Positions 25,260 through 34,477 of a stretch of DNA of 64,000 nt are shown here, one piece after another. How positions within the stretch are numbered: the stretch's first letter is position 1; each line of letters begins with the position of its first letter. The position numbers and the translations under genes were made by a program. Source of the DNA: Fibrobacter succinogenes (GTDB lineage: Bacteria > Fibrobacterota > Fibrobacteria > Fibrobacterales > Fibrobacteraceae); the NCBI GenBank assembly GCA_902761355.1, contig CACWJY010000004.1:1-64000 (forward strand), in the 5' to 3' direction. The notes beneath the pieces were generated by a model that was given only the letters and a program-made list of their open reading frames with translations, made no database searches and had not been told where the DNA came from.

Positions 25260-26111
25260 ATGCCGGAACTTCTTGAAAAACTTTCGTTCTACTTAGATTT
25301 TCCCTTCGTTCGCTACGCGATTATCGTAGGTGTTCTCGTATCGCTTTGTTCGTCGCTTTTGGGCGTAACCTTGGTGCTCAAGCGTTACTCCTACATCGGT
25401 GACGGCCTTTCGCATGTGGCCTTCGGAGCGCTCTCGATTGCAGCGGTACTCAAGATTACAAACAATATGTTGCTTATCTTGCCGGTGACAATTGCCGTGG
25501 CCGTACTTCTGCTGTGTACAGGAAAGAATGCTCGAATCAAGGGCGACGCAGCCATTGCAATGGTTTCGGTCGGTGCGCTTGCCATCGGTTACTTACTGAT
25601 GAACGTATTTTCGACTTCGGCAAACATTTCAGGTGACGTATGCACGACCCTTTTCGGCTCTACCTCGATTTTAACGCTCCGTATAGAAGAAGTCTACCTA
25701 TGCGTTGCGCTTTCGATTGCAGTCCTCGCGGTCTTTATTCTTTTCTACCACAAGATTTTTGCCATCACCTTTGACGAGAATTTCGCGCAAGCGACCGGCG
25801 TCAATACGACGATATTCAACTTGCTGATTGCGGTCATCGTGGCAGTCATCATCGTACTTGCCATGAACTTGGTGGGTGCCCTCCTGGTATCTGCCCTGGT
25901 GGTATTTCCGTCGCTTTCGGCTATGCGCGTATTCAAGAGTTTCTTCGCGGTAACGGTCGCATCGGCCGTTATTTCGGTCGTATGTTCGCTTATCGGAATC
26001 GTTGTTGCGATTCTTGCGGGCACTCCCGTAGGCTCAACCATTGTGGCGGCAGACATTGTGGCTTTCGGTCTTTTCTATTCGATCAGCCTGATTCAGAGCA
26101 AAGGAGTTTAG
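25260..26111 (+). CDS. znuB: Zinc ABC transporter permease (ZnuB-like)
   Basis: A 283-residue integral membrane protein of the ABC-3 family with about eight hydrophobic segments (for example YAIIVGVLVSLCSSLLGVTL and LIAVIVAVIIVLAMNLVGAL). Conserved family features include YSYIGDGLSHVAFGAL and LLVSALVVFPS. It forms the inner-membrane channel for the ZnuAC components just upstream. Confidence 0.92.
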   Translation: MPELLEKLSFYLDFPFVRYAIIVGVLVSLCSSLLGVTLVLKRYSYIGDGLSHVAFGALSIAAVLKITNNMLLILPVTIAVAVLLLCTGKNARIKGDAAIAMVSVGALAIGYLLMNVFSTSANISGDVCTTLFGSTSILTLRIEEVYLCVALSIAVLAVFILFYHKIFAITFDENFAQATGVNTTIFNLLIAVIVAVIIVLAMNLVGALLVSALVVFPSLSAMRVFKSFFAVTVASAVISVVCSLIGIVVAILAGTPVGSTIVAADIVAFGLFYSISLIQSKGV

Positions 26112-26112
26112 G

Positions 26113-26535
26113 TTGCCCCAAATTATTTTTGCCGTCTTGATTCTCTGTGCAGCACTATTTGCAAAGGATCCAAGCGACACCAAGAAATACGACATAGACC
26201 TTTCGCGCATGAGCGGCACCATGGTCTACGGGCAAGTAAATCAGATGGTGATGTACCCGCAAAAGTACATTGGAAAACACATTAGGATGAAGGGCATATT
26301 TTCAAGCTATTACGACGAAGAACTGGAACGACGTTTCTATGGTTGCGTTATCCAGGATGCCCTTGCCTGTTGTTCGCAGGGGCTCGCCTTTGAAGTTGCA
26401 ATACCGCGTAGATACCCTAAGGAATACCCTGCCGAAGGCGATCTCATCACTGTCGAAGGAGACTTTGATTACGAAAAAGACGAAGGCGGCGGCGGATTCC
26501 CTATTATCCGAAAAGCAACTCTTTCTAACCAATAA
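26113..26535 (+). CDS. Small exported protein of the zinc cluster, possibly OB-fold
   Basis: A 140-residue protein starting at TTG 26113, one base after the permease stop, with AAAGGAG 6 nt upstream. Residues 1-17 form a signal peptide. The body (MVMYPQKYIGKHIRMKGIF, GCVIQDALACCSQGLAFEV, YPAEGDLITVEGDFDY) looks like a small beta-barrel with a Cys-Cys pair. I recall similar CCxQGLEF proteins next to metal transporters in other bacteria, but cannot verify this. Tight coupling to znuB suggests a zinc-related periplasmic job. Confidence 0.7.
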   Translation: MPQIIFAVLILCAALFAKDPSDTKKYDIDLSRMSGTMVYGQVNQMVMYPQKYIGKHIRMKGIFSSYYDEELERRFYGCVIQDALACCSQGLAFEVAIPRRYPKEYPAEGDLITVEGDFDYEKDEGGGGFPIIRKATLSNQ

Positions 26536-26569
26536 TTTTTAGCAAAGACCATTAAGCGAAGTTTTTCAA

Positions 26570-26836
26570 GTGAAACTTTACAAGACCATAATCATCGCGC
26601 TAGTGATGGCGGGCCTTCTCTCAATCGCCCAACACCATCACGAAGATTTTGACGAGCATGACGACTGCCCAGTTTGCATGCTGATGCAAAATGGTCTTGG
26701 CTTTAGTGGCGATATCCCCGATGTTGCCCTATTTTTGGTGGTTATAGGCGAGCTGGTAAACGAAACTCGCATTTTAAAGACGAATCCACGTTTTCATTTT
26801 TCAAGGCCACGCGCCCCACCTATTCTCTCAACATAA
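26570..26836 (+). CDS. Small His-rich exported protein
   Basis: An 88-residue protein with GTG start at 26570 and an N-terminal hydrophobic helix (IIIALVMAGLLSIA) followed by HHHEDFDEHDDCPVCML, a probable metal site. A second hydrophobic segment (VALFLVVIGELV) and a basic Pro-rich end follow. It is similar in plan to the protein at 23164-23430 and has no family I recognise. The ribosome site is weak. Confidence 0.5.
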   Translation: MKLYKTIIIALVMAGLLSIAQHHHEDFDEHDDCPVCMLMQNGLGFSGDIPDVALFLVVIGELVNETRILKTNPRFHFSRPRAPPILST

Positions 26837-26906
26837 TCCGCTAAAACTTTAACCGCAACATCTTTTTTGCCTTGCGAAAAATCGCCAGGTGTTTTAGGCC
26901 TTGTTG

Positions 26907-26926
26907 TCCGCAAATCTCTTTGCGGA
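26907..26926. promoter_or_regulatory. Palindrome before the His-rich lipoprotein-TonB receptor unit
   Basis: A perfect 8-bp inverted repeat tccgcaaa/tttgcgga around tctc. It is not followed by a T run, so an operator (possibly for the zinc repressor, since it shares GCAAATC with the box at 22665) is at least as likely as a terminator. Confidence 0.35.
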
Positions 26927-26959
26927 TAGGGTAGTTGTATTCAAAAAAAAGAGAAACAA

Positions 26960-27535
26960 ATGAAAACGTTCAAGACCCTTTCCGTTGCCCTTCTTGGCAC
27001 CATTCTCAGTGTATTCTTTGTCGCCTGTAGCGACAACAGCAATAGCACCTCTACCGAACAGCATGAACATTTTGAAGCCGAAGGCTGGAACCTTTACTGG
27101 GGAGATTGGCAGCTAGCTTATAGTGTTTACCGCGGCAAGGCAGATTCCTCTATCGAAGTGATGCACGTGAACGCCAACTGCATGAGCGAACACATCCACG
27201 TAAAGTTCCTCGATGACAACAAAAAAGAAGTGGAGCCCCCGACAGACGACGAGCATTCCCTCGCCTGGGAAATTGCCGACGAAAAAATTTTTGATGTGCA
27301 CTCCTGCGGCAGCTGGGGTTTTCACCTGAAGGGCGTCAAGGAAGGCGAAACAACCTTGATCCTCAAGGTAAATCATCACGACCATGCTGACGCCCGTACG
27401 CCAGCCATCCGCGTTGTCGTAGACAAGGCTTTGGACGCCGAAGAATGCCCGTTCCATGAACATCACCACGATGATGATGAAGACGAAGATCATGATCATG
27501 ACCACCACGATCACGAGCATGAACATGAAGATTAG
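26960..27535 (+). CDS. His-rich lipoprotein, probable zinc binder
   Basis: A 191-residue lipoprotein (lipobox FFVAC). The globular part (EGWNLYWGDWQLAYSVYRG, HVNANCMSEHIHVKF, HSCGSWGFHLKGVKEG) is followed by an extreme C-terminal run of His, Asp and Glu (from ECPFHEHHHDDD onward). Such tails bind zinc and often accompany TonB-dependent zinc receptors. The next gene starts inside its last codons, so the two are translationally coupled. Confidence 0.75.
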   Translation: MKTFKTLSVALLGTILSVFFVACSDNSNSTSTEQHEHFEAEGWNLYWGDWQLAYSVYRGKADSSIEVMHVNANCMSEHIHVKFLDDNKKEVEPPTDDEHSLAWEIADEKIFDVHSCGSWGFHLKGVKEGETTLILKVNHHDHADARTPAIRVVVDKALDAEECPFHEHHHDDDEDEDHDHDHHDHEHEHED

Positions 27536-29519
27536 CCTTATTAGGGCTGCCATGGGGAGCCTCCTTTTAGGGGGCTTCCTTCACTCTTCTTTTGCTCAAA
27601 ATACAGAACAGCAGGATTTAGGAAGTTCAGTAGTGCAGGCCGAAAGTCCGACACACGCCATTTTGGACGATTTGCGGGAAGATGACGATTTAAAAGGCGA
27701 CAAGCTTGAACGCGAGATTTCAACGACTATCGCAGAGACTATTAAAAACGAACCCGACGTAGCCATCCGTTCCATGGGTCCTGCCGCCGCACGCCCCGTT
27801 ATCAAGGGACTTTCAGGGAGCCACGTCGAATTGACAGAAGACGGTGCATTTTGTGGTGACATGAGTGCCACCTCGCCCGATCACGCCGTCGCGTCGGAAG
27901 TTTTAACTGCACACCGACTTCGCGTTTTACGCGGCCCGCATATCTTGGCGCATTCGTTTTCTGCCGCGGGCGGCGTGGTGCAAGTAGAACGCAGGGACAT
28001 TCCCTTTGACGATTCTCTTTTTCACGGCTATGTCGCTGGGTATTCCGAAAGCGCACAACCGGGGTACGCAACGGCGGTCGGCGTCAGCACGCAGGTCGCA
28101 GGCGCATCACTTAAGGGAGAACTTTCGGGGCGTCGCATGGGCGACATGGAAACTCCCGATGGCACGCTGAAAAATACAGATATCGAAAACGGGAGCGGCG
28201 CCGTGGGCGCTGCTTACGCCTTGGGGCGTTTCCGTTTCGGAGCATCTTACCGCTGGTTCGACAGCGACTACGGAATCCCCGGCGGATTCATTGGCGGGCA
28301 CCCGAACGGCGTCGATATCGACTTGTGGAAACGCGACTTAACGCTGCGGGGGCTTTACGTGCCGGCCAATGACGCCCGCGACACGCTAGATGTCACACTT
28401 CGCGTCAACCGCTATCATCATAAGGAATTTGAAGGAAAAAAGGGGGCGGTGGGGGCCGAGTTCGCCGTGAACCAGGAAAATCTTCGCTTACAAAAAATCA
28501 TGGCGAATCTGGGCCCCCTTTTCGGCGTCCGCCTAGGAGCAGAACTTGACAGTCGTTCGGGAAAAATGGGCGGCTACGTGTTCACGCCACCGACTCAGTC
28601 GTATGCGGGTTCCGCATTCGCGGTGGCAAGCACGAGTGGGTGGCGTGGACTCGAAATTACGGTAGCTGCGCGACTCGGCGGAGCGATCTTTCGCCCGCAT
28701 GAAAGCGTCGTCGCCGACAAGGGAACAATCGAAAACCGCAATTTCGGCTTGTGGGCATTTGACGCGGAATTCTCGCAGCGCGTCGGTGTGGGAAAATTCT
28801 TGACACTAGATGTATTCAGGACCACACGGGCGCCCACCATCGAGGAACTTTACAATCAGGGGCCGCATCTAGCCGCTTACACCTACGAGCGTGGCTACCA
28901 CAAGCTGAACGCCGAAAGCGGCTACGGCAGCGAACTTGAATACCGCTCTTACGGAGACATATTCACCTGGCGCGCGACCGCTCACGCCACCTATTTCTTG
29001 AACTACCTCGCGCCCCGCGCCACCGGAGACACCAACTGGTCACAGCTACTCCCTATCTATCAAGTCAGCGGCGACGAGGCATTCCTTTTTGGCGGAAGCG
29101 CCTCCGTCGAAACCGTGGCAGAACGCGGTATTCACGCAACCGCATCGGCAAGCTATGTGCGCGGCATATACCGCAACGGCAACGATTCCAAAAACAAATG
29201 GAGCGACATGCCCCAAATTCCGCCGTTCAAGTTCCACGGCGAACTCGCCTACCTCTGGAAACATATACGGCCATCCATCTACACAGACTTCGCGCTTGCC
29301 CAGCACAAGGTCGACCGATACGAAGAACGCACCCCCGGCTACATCACCTTCGGCCTGTCTACAGAAATCCACTGGGAACTTGCACTCGCCCGCTACAGTC
29401 TCGTTTTCCGCGCCGACAACTTGCTAGACGCCGATGTTCGCAATCACCTTTCCCGCCTCAAATCCGTGATGTCCGAGAAGGGCCGCAATTTTAGCGCACT
29501 CGCAAAAATCGAATGGTAG
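27525..29519 (+). CDS. TonB-dependent outer-membrane receptor, probable zinc importer
   Basis: A 664-residue outer-membrane protein with signal peptide MKISLIRAAMGSLLLGGFLHSSFAQ quoted in two parts: start MKISLIRAAMG, cleavage after HSSFAQ. The plug domain contains EPDVAIRSMG, RPVIKGLSG and VLRGPHILAHSFSAAGGVV, and a 22-strand barrel follows, with the typical C-terminal tail ending in an aromatic (ALAKIEW). The start at 27525 (overlapping the previous stop, ATGAAGATTAG) is chosen for the signal peptide; upstream in-frame ATGs add a Met/Thr-rich stretch that is only the His-codon tract of the previous gene read in another frame. Resembles ZnuD-type receptors. Confidence 0.85.
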   Translation: MKISLIRAAMGSLLLGGFLHSSFAQNTEQQDLGSSVVQAESPTHAILDDLREDDDLKGDKLEREISTTIAETIKNEPDVAIRSMGPAAARPVIKGLSGSHVELTEDGAFCGDMSATSPDHAVASEVLTAHRLRVLRGPHILAHSFSAAGGVVQVERRDIPFDDSLFHGYVAGYSESAQPGYATAVGVSTQVAGASLKGELSGRRMGDMETPDGTLKNTDIENGSGAVGAAYALGRFRFGASYRWFDSDYGIPGGFIGGHPNGVDIDLWKRDLTLRGLYVPANDARDTLDVTLRVNRYHHKEFEGKKGAVGAEFAVNQENLRLQKIMANLGPLFGVRLGAELDSRSGKMGGYVFTPPTQSYAGSAFAVASTSGWRGLEITVAARLGGAIFRPHESVVADKGTIENRNFGLWAFDAEFSQRVGVGKFLTLDVFRTTRAPTIEELYNQGPHLAAYTYERGYHKLNAESGYGSELEYRSYGDIFTWRATAHATYFLNYLAPRATGDTNWSQLLPIYQVSGDEAFLFGGSASVETVAERGIHATASASYVRGIYRNGNDSKNKWSDMPQIPPFKFHGELAYLWKHIRPSIYTDFALAQHKVDRYEERTPGYITFGLSTEIHWELALARYSLVFRADNLLDADVRNHLSRLKSVMSEKGRNFSALAKIEW

Positions 29520-29557
29520 AATTTCAAACAAATTTACTCAAACCACAAAGGAGAACT

Positions 29558-30700
29558 ATGAAAAAGAACAAGAAACCCGTCATCCTCATTACCGGATACC
29601 TGGGCTCCGGCAAAACAACCCTCTTGAATAACATCCTTAAGCAGGAGAAACGGAAAGTCGCCCTTATCGTCAACGACATGGGAAGCATCAACGTTGACGC
29701 CGAAATTCTCAAGAAGAACGGTTCGAATGTCGCCGAATGCCCCATGTTCGAACTGCAAAATGGCTGTATCTGCTGCACGCTGCGCGACGAATTCATCGAA
29801 CAAGTCGAAAAGATTTCTAAACTGGATTCTATCGAAGTCGTATTCGTCGAAGCCTCCGGCATCAGCGACCCCGGCGCCGTCAGCGCAAGCTTCTTAGCCT
29901 ATGAAGATGACAATCCCAAAACCAATGTCTACTTGACGTCCATCGTGACCGTCGTCGATGCAGACCGCATTTACCGCGAGTTCCTCAGCGACCTGAAGCA
30001 TAAAAAAGAACAGAGGGATCAGCTAGCCGACCAATACGATCTTTCACAAGAAGAAATTTCCACACTGATTGTAGACCAGATTGAATTCTGCAACTTTATC
30101 GTCTTGAACAAGTGCGATTTGCTCAGCGAAGACCAACTCAAAGAAGTCGAATCCATCGTGCGCGACTTCCAGCCCCGCGCACCGATTATCCATTCAGTAA
30201 ACGGAGACATCGATATCGACAAAATCATGACGACCAAATCCTTTAACTATGGTCAAATTGAATCGTCCTCGGCCATTCAAAAAGCCACCGCAAGCCTGCT
30301 GCAATCAGGACGCCGGCGCGACAGCTGCGTAGACGAATACGGAATTTCGTCCTTCGTCTTCGAGACTAGGCAACCGTTCAACAGGACCCGTTTCATGGAT
30401 TTTGTCAATAACCGCTATCCCTCGGAACTGATCCGTTCCAAAGGTTACATCTGGTTTTCAGATGCCAGCAGAGATGTACAGTTGTTTGAGCAGGCCGGCA
30501 GAAATTCCTCGGTCATGCCCGTTTCCTATTGGATAGACGCTCTGCGCGAAGATCAAAAGCAGGCATACCTTGCCGAAAATCCTGAAATCAAGGAAAACTG
30601 GGATTCCCGCTATGGTGACCGCGAAAACCAGGTCGTCTTTATCGGCAAGGGCTACAATAAGGAATTCATACGAAAGGAACTCGAAAAATGCCTTGACTAG
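29558..30700 (+). CDS. COG0523 (CobW/ZNG1-like) zinc metallochaperone GTPase
   Basis: A 380-residue G3E GTPase. Walker A is GYLGSGKTT (13-21), the metal-binding Cys motif is GCICC (Cys70, Cys72, Cys73), Walker B-like FVEASGISDP, and the guanine motif is NKCD. The C-terminal CobW domain follows (GYIWFSDA). In zinc-starved bacteria such proteins deliver zinc to client enzymes, and the cluster context supports that role over cobalamin synthesis. The ATG at 29558 has AAAGGAG 6-7 nt upstream. It is the last gene of the zinc cluster, directly before metH, whose homocysteine domain needs zinc. Confidence 0.88.
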   Translation: MKKNKKPVILITGYLGSGKTTLLNNILKQEKRKVALIVNDMGSINVDAEILKKNGSNVAECPMFELQNGCICCTLRDEFIEQVEKISKLDSIEVVFVEASGISDPGAVSASFLAYEDDNPKTNVYLTSIVTVVDADRIYREFLSDLKHKKEQRDQLADQYDLSQEEISTLIVDQIEFCNFIVLNKCDLLSEDQLKEVESIVRDFQPRAPIIHSVNGDIDIDKIMTTKSFNYGQIESSSAIQKATASLLQSGRRRDSCVDEYGISSFVFETRQPFNRTRFMDFVNNRYPSELIRSKGYIWFSDASRDVQLFEQAGRNSSVMPVSYWIDALREDQKQAYLAENPEIKENWDSRYGDRENQVVFIGKGYNKEFIRKELEKCLD

Positions 30701-30774
30701 CCGCAGGTTCTTTTTCTATATTTATGCATAAAACTAAATAAATGCATAAAATGTAAAATACGGCGGTTCGTGCC

Positions 30775-33700
30775 ATGGACAAGAAGATGACTCTACGCGA
30801 AGCTTTTGAAAGCAAGATGATGCTGCTCGACGGCGGCATGGGTTCTGTCATTCAGACTTACGGCATCAAGGGCGCGAACAACGACATGCTCTCCATCGAA
30901 AAGCCGGATATCATTCTCGATATCCAGCGCCGTTACGTGGATGCGGGCGTGGACTGCCTGACCACCAACACGTTCTCGAGCCAGCGCATCAGCCAGCACG
31001 AATACCACCAGGAACACCGCATTGCCGAAATGAACCGCGCCGCCGTGAAAATTGCGAAGCAGGCCGCGGCAGAGGCCATGGAAAAGTACGGCCGTCAGGT
31101 GTACATTCTGGGCGACGTGGGCCCCACGAGCAAGATGCTCTCCATGAGCGAAGACGTGAACGACCCCGCGAGCCGTAGCATTACTTTTGACGAACTCGAA
31201 GACGCCTACCTGGAACAGATTCAGGTGCTGATTGAAGAAGGCGTCGATGCAATCCTGATTGAAACGATTTTTGATACGCTGAACGCGAAGGCCGCCGCGA
31301 GCGCATTCACCAAGGTGATGGAGAAGCGCGAAGCTGACGCCGGCGACAAGGCCGCTGACCTCAAGCCCGTCGAAGTTATGTTCTCCATGACGGTGAGCGA
31401 CGCCTCGGGCCGTACACTTTCGGGCCAGACGGTCGAAGCATTCGCCGTGAGCGTGATGCACATGCACCCGCTTTCTATCGGCCTCAACTGCGGCCTCGGT
31501 GCCGACGGTATGGTGCCGTACCTGCGCCGCATGGGCAAGGTCGCTCCCTGCTACATTAGCTGTCACCCGAATGCGGGTCTCCCGAACCAGTTCGGCGGTT
31601 ACGACGACACGCCCGAAGACATGGTGCGCCTGATGGGTGTTTACCTGGATGACAAGCTCGTGAACATGATTGGCGGTTGCTGCGGAACGACGCCGGAACA
31701 CATCGCCGCCATGCGCAAGATGCTCGACGCCCTGCCGGCCGATTACGAACGCCGCAAGCCCGCGCCCAAGTACGCCACGAGCCCGCTCCTCCGCCTCGCT
31801 GGTCTGGAACCGCTGTTCAAGGAACAAGTGCGCCCGAGCAACGGTGCCGACAGCTGCAACGCCGAAGACTTTGTGAAAGTCGGCGAACGCTGCAACGTGG
31901 CAGGCTCCAAGAAGTTCCTCCGCCTTATCAACGAAAAGAATTACGAAGAAGCACTCGACATCGCACGCAAGCAAGTCGAAGACGGCGCCGACGTGATCGA
32001 CGTGAACATGGACGACGGTCTCTTGGACGCTACCGCCGAAATGCAGACCTTCCTGAACCTGCTCGCATCGGACCCCGCCATCAGCCGCGTGCCCATCATG
32101 GTGGACTCTTCCCGTTTCGAAGTCATCGAAGCGGGCCTCAAGTGCGCCCAGGGCAAGTGCATCGTGAACTCCATCTCTTTGAAGATGGGCGAAAAGGCTT
32201 TCATTGAACATGCGCTCACTATCAAGCGCCTCGGCGGTGCCGTCATCGTGATGCTCTTCGACGAAGAAGGCCAGGCCACCAACTACGAGCGCCGCGTGCA
32301 AATTGCCGCCCGCGCTTACGACATCATGGTGAAGAAGCTCGGCTTCGACCCCTCCGATATTATTTACGACCCGAACGTCTTGACGGTCGCTACAGGCATG
32401 GCCGAACACAACGCCTACGCCATCGACTTTATCCGCGCCGTCCGCTGGATTATGGACAACCTGCCCGGCGTGCGCATTTCGGGCGGTCTTTCGAACCTTT
32501 CCTTCGCTTTCCGCGGCAACAACTACCTGCGCGAAGCGATGCACACCACGTTCCTGCATTACGCGATTCCGAACGGCATGGGCATGGCCATTATGAACCC
32601 GAGCGCGATTATCGAATACAAGACGATTCCGCTCGAACTCCGCATGGCGATTACCGAAGTCATCTACAATACGGAACCGGACGCGAGCGAAGCGCTCATC
32701 GAAATTGCAAGCCGCATGACCGCGGCAGCCGCAGCCGCCAAGGAAGCAGGCACCAAGTACGACCCGAAGGCGATTTTCGCCATGAGCACGGGCGCAAGCT
32801 CTTCTGACGACAACGCTAACGCTGCCGCCGAAGCCAAGCCCACGACCCCCGAAGAACGCCTACAAGAAGCACTCCTCAAGGGAACTTCCACCACTCTTCA
32901 GCCCGATCTGATGGAACTCATCAACCGCGGCGATAGCCCGGTGGGAATCATTTCTGGCCCGCTCATGGACGGCATGAACGAAGTCGGTCGCCGTTTCGGC
33001 GAAGGCAAAATGTTCTTGCCGCAAGTAGTGAAGACTGCACGCACCATGAAGAAGGCCGTGGAAATTTTGCAGCCCTACATCGAGGCGGGCAAAGATGCCA
33101 ACGCATCGAGCCGCGGCAAGATCGTGATTGCGACCGTGAAGGGCGACGTGCATGATATCGGCAAGAACATCGTCTCCGTGATTATGGCCTGTAACGGCTA
33201 CGAAATGGTGGACCTCGGCGTGATGGTTCCCGAAGATGTCATCGTGAAGGCGGTCATCGAGAACAAGGCCGACATCTTGAGCCTCTCCGGACTGATTACG
33301 CCCTCGCTCGAAGAAATGTGTACTGTCGCGAAGGCCATGCAGGATGCAGGCCAGCGCATTCCGATTATCGTCGGCGGTGCCACAACTTCGCCCACGCACA
33401 CCGCCGTAAAGATTGCTCCGTGCTATGACGGCCCCGTATTCCACGTGCGCGATGCCGCAAGCAACCCGGGCCTCGCCCAGAAACTTTTGGATCCGGCAAC
33501 TAGCGAACAAACCATTCGCGAAAACCGAGAAGAACAGCAGCGCATCCGCGACAAGCAAAACGGCATCCAGACCGAGGCCGCAAGCGCCATGGCCGCAGCC
33601 GAAAAGACTCCGGAAGAACGCCGCTACCAATGCGACTGGAGCAAGTACCAGCCCGTGGAGCCTCCGTTCATGGGCGAAAGCAAACTCCCGCCGATTACGC

Positions 33701-34428
33701 TCGAAAAAGTCATCCCGCTTATCAGCTGGGAATACTTCTTCTTCACTTGGAAAATCAAGCCCGAAGAGGAAGAAGCCAAGAAGCTCAAGGCCGATGCCGA
33801 AGCGCTCATCAAGTCGCTCACAAAGCCCGAATATGCACTGCGTGCCGTGCAGGCGTTCTACCCTGCCGCCGGTACGGCAAGTTCAGTCATCTTCAACACG
33901 GGCCGTACCGGCACCGACTCCGACCTTGTCGAAGTCGAGACGGCACGCCAGCAGAATCCCGAAGGCACTTGCCTCGCCCTCTGCGACTACGTAGCCCCTG
34001 CCAATGCGAACACCGCAAGCGTCTTCGCCGCTCCCGCCGGTAAGGACGTATTCCGCGACATCGTGGGCGCCTTCGCCGTCACCGTAAGCGACGCCTTCGT
34101 CAAGCGTCTCGAAAAGCTGAAAGCCGAACAGGGCGGCAGCGACTACGACGTTCTCCTAATGCAGACTGTCGCCGACCGCCTCGCCGAAGCAGGTGCCGAA
34201 TACCTGAGTCAGGAACTCGAACGCACCAACAGCTGGAAGGGCATCCGCCCGGCCGTCGGCTACCCCGTGCTCCCGAACATCAAGGAAATCTTCAACGTGG
34301 CAAAACTCATCGACTTCGGCAGTGTAGGCATCAGCCTCACCGAGAACGGCGCCATGTACCCGCAGGCATCCGTGAGCGGTCTCTACATCAGCCACCCCGA
34401 AATCGACTACTTCCACGTGAAGGTGTAA
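30775..34428 (+). CDS. metH: Cobalamin-dependent methionine synthase
   Basis: A 1217-residue full-length MetH that methylates homocysteine from methyltetrahydrofolate through a corrinoid. Domains in order: homocysteine/zinc barrel with GLNCG and GGCCGTTPEH (about 1-330), pterin barrel (GERCNVAGSKKF onward, about 360-630), B12 cap and Rossmann domain with DVHDIG (about residue 790, whose His ligates cobalt) and the C-terminal reactivation domain with RPAVGYP. The ATG at 30775 gives the usual N-terminus; its ribosome site is weak, and an ATG three codons later is an alternative. Only 74 bp separate it from the zinc chaperone. No cobalamin or SAM riboswitch fits in that gap. Confidence 0.95.
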   Translation: MDKKMTLREAFESKMMLLDGGMGSVIQTYGIKGANNDMLSIEKPDIILDIQRRYVDAGVDCLTTNTFSSQRISQHEYHQEHRIAEMNRAAVKIAKQAAAEAMEKYGRQVYILGDVGPTSKMLSMSEDVNDPASRSITFDELEDAYLEQIQVLIEEGVDAILIETIFDTLNAKAAASAFTKVMEKREADAGDKAADLKPVEVMFSMTVSDASGRTLSGQTVEAFAVSVMHMHPLSIGLNCGLGADGMVPYLRRMGKVAPCYISCHPNAGLPNQFGGYDDTPEDMVRLMGVYLDDKLVNMIGGCCGTTPEHIAAMRKMLDALPADYERRKPAPKYATSPLLRLAGLEPLFKEQVRPSNGADSCNAEDFVKVGERCNVAGSKKFLRLINEKNYEEALDIARKQVEDGADVIDVNMDDGLLDATAEMQTFLNLLASDPAISRVPIMVDSSRFEVIEAGLKCAQGKCIVNSISLKMGEKAFIEHALTIKRLGGAVIVMLFDEEGQATNYERRVQIAARAYDIMVKKLGFDPSDIIYDPNVLTVATGMAEHNAYAIDFIRAVRWIMDNLPGVRISGGLSNLSFAFRGNNYLREAMHTTFLHYAIPNGMGMAIMNPSAIIEYKTIPLELRMAITEVIYNTEPDASEALIEIASRMTAAAAAAKEAGTKYDPKAIFAMSTGASSSDDNANAAAEAKPTTPEERLQEALLKGTSTTLQPDLMELINRGDSPVGIISGPLMDGMNEVGRRFGEGKMFLPQVVKTARTMKKAVEILQPYIEAGKDANASSRGKIVIATVKGDVHDIGKNIVSVIMACNGYEMVDLGVMVPEDVIVKAVIENKADILSLSGLITPSLEEMCTVAKAMQDAGQRIPIIVGGATTSPTHTAVKIAPCYDGPVFHVRDAASNPGLAQKLLDPATSEQTIRENREEQQRIRDKQNGIQTEAASAMAAAEKTPEERRYQCDWSKYQPVEPPFMGESKLPPITLEKVIPLISWEYFFFTWKIKPEEEEAKKLKADAEALIKSLTKPEYALRAVQAFYPAAGTASSVIFNTGRTGTDSDLVEVETARQQNPEGTCLALCDYVAPANANTASVFAAPAGKDVFRDIVGAFAVTVSDAFVKRLEKLKAEQGGSDYDVLLMQTVADRLAEAGAEYLSQELERTNSWKGIRPAVGYPVLPNIKEIFNVAKLIDFGSVGISLTENGAMYPQASVSGLYISHPEIDYFHVKV

Positions 34429-34460
34429 AAAGAAAGCGGGATTCAAGCCCGCTTTCTTTT
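34428..34460. terminator. Bidirectional terminator between metH and the flavodoxin-like gene
   Basis: A 13-bp stem aaaagaaagcggg/cccgctttctttt with a 7-nt loop. A and T runs on both sides serve both convergent genes. Confidence 0.85.
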
Positions 34461-34477
34461 ATTTCCAATGACGACTT

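Noticed and set aside
30701..30774. Cobalamin or SAM riboswitch before metH
   Set aside because: The gap is only 74 bp and AT-rich, too short for a cobalamin riboswitch, and no conserved core is visible.
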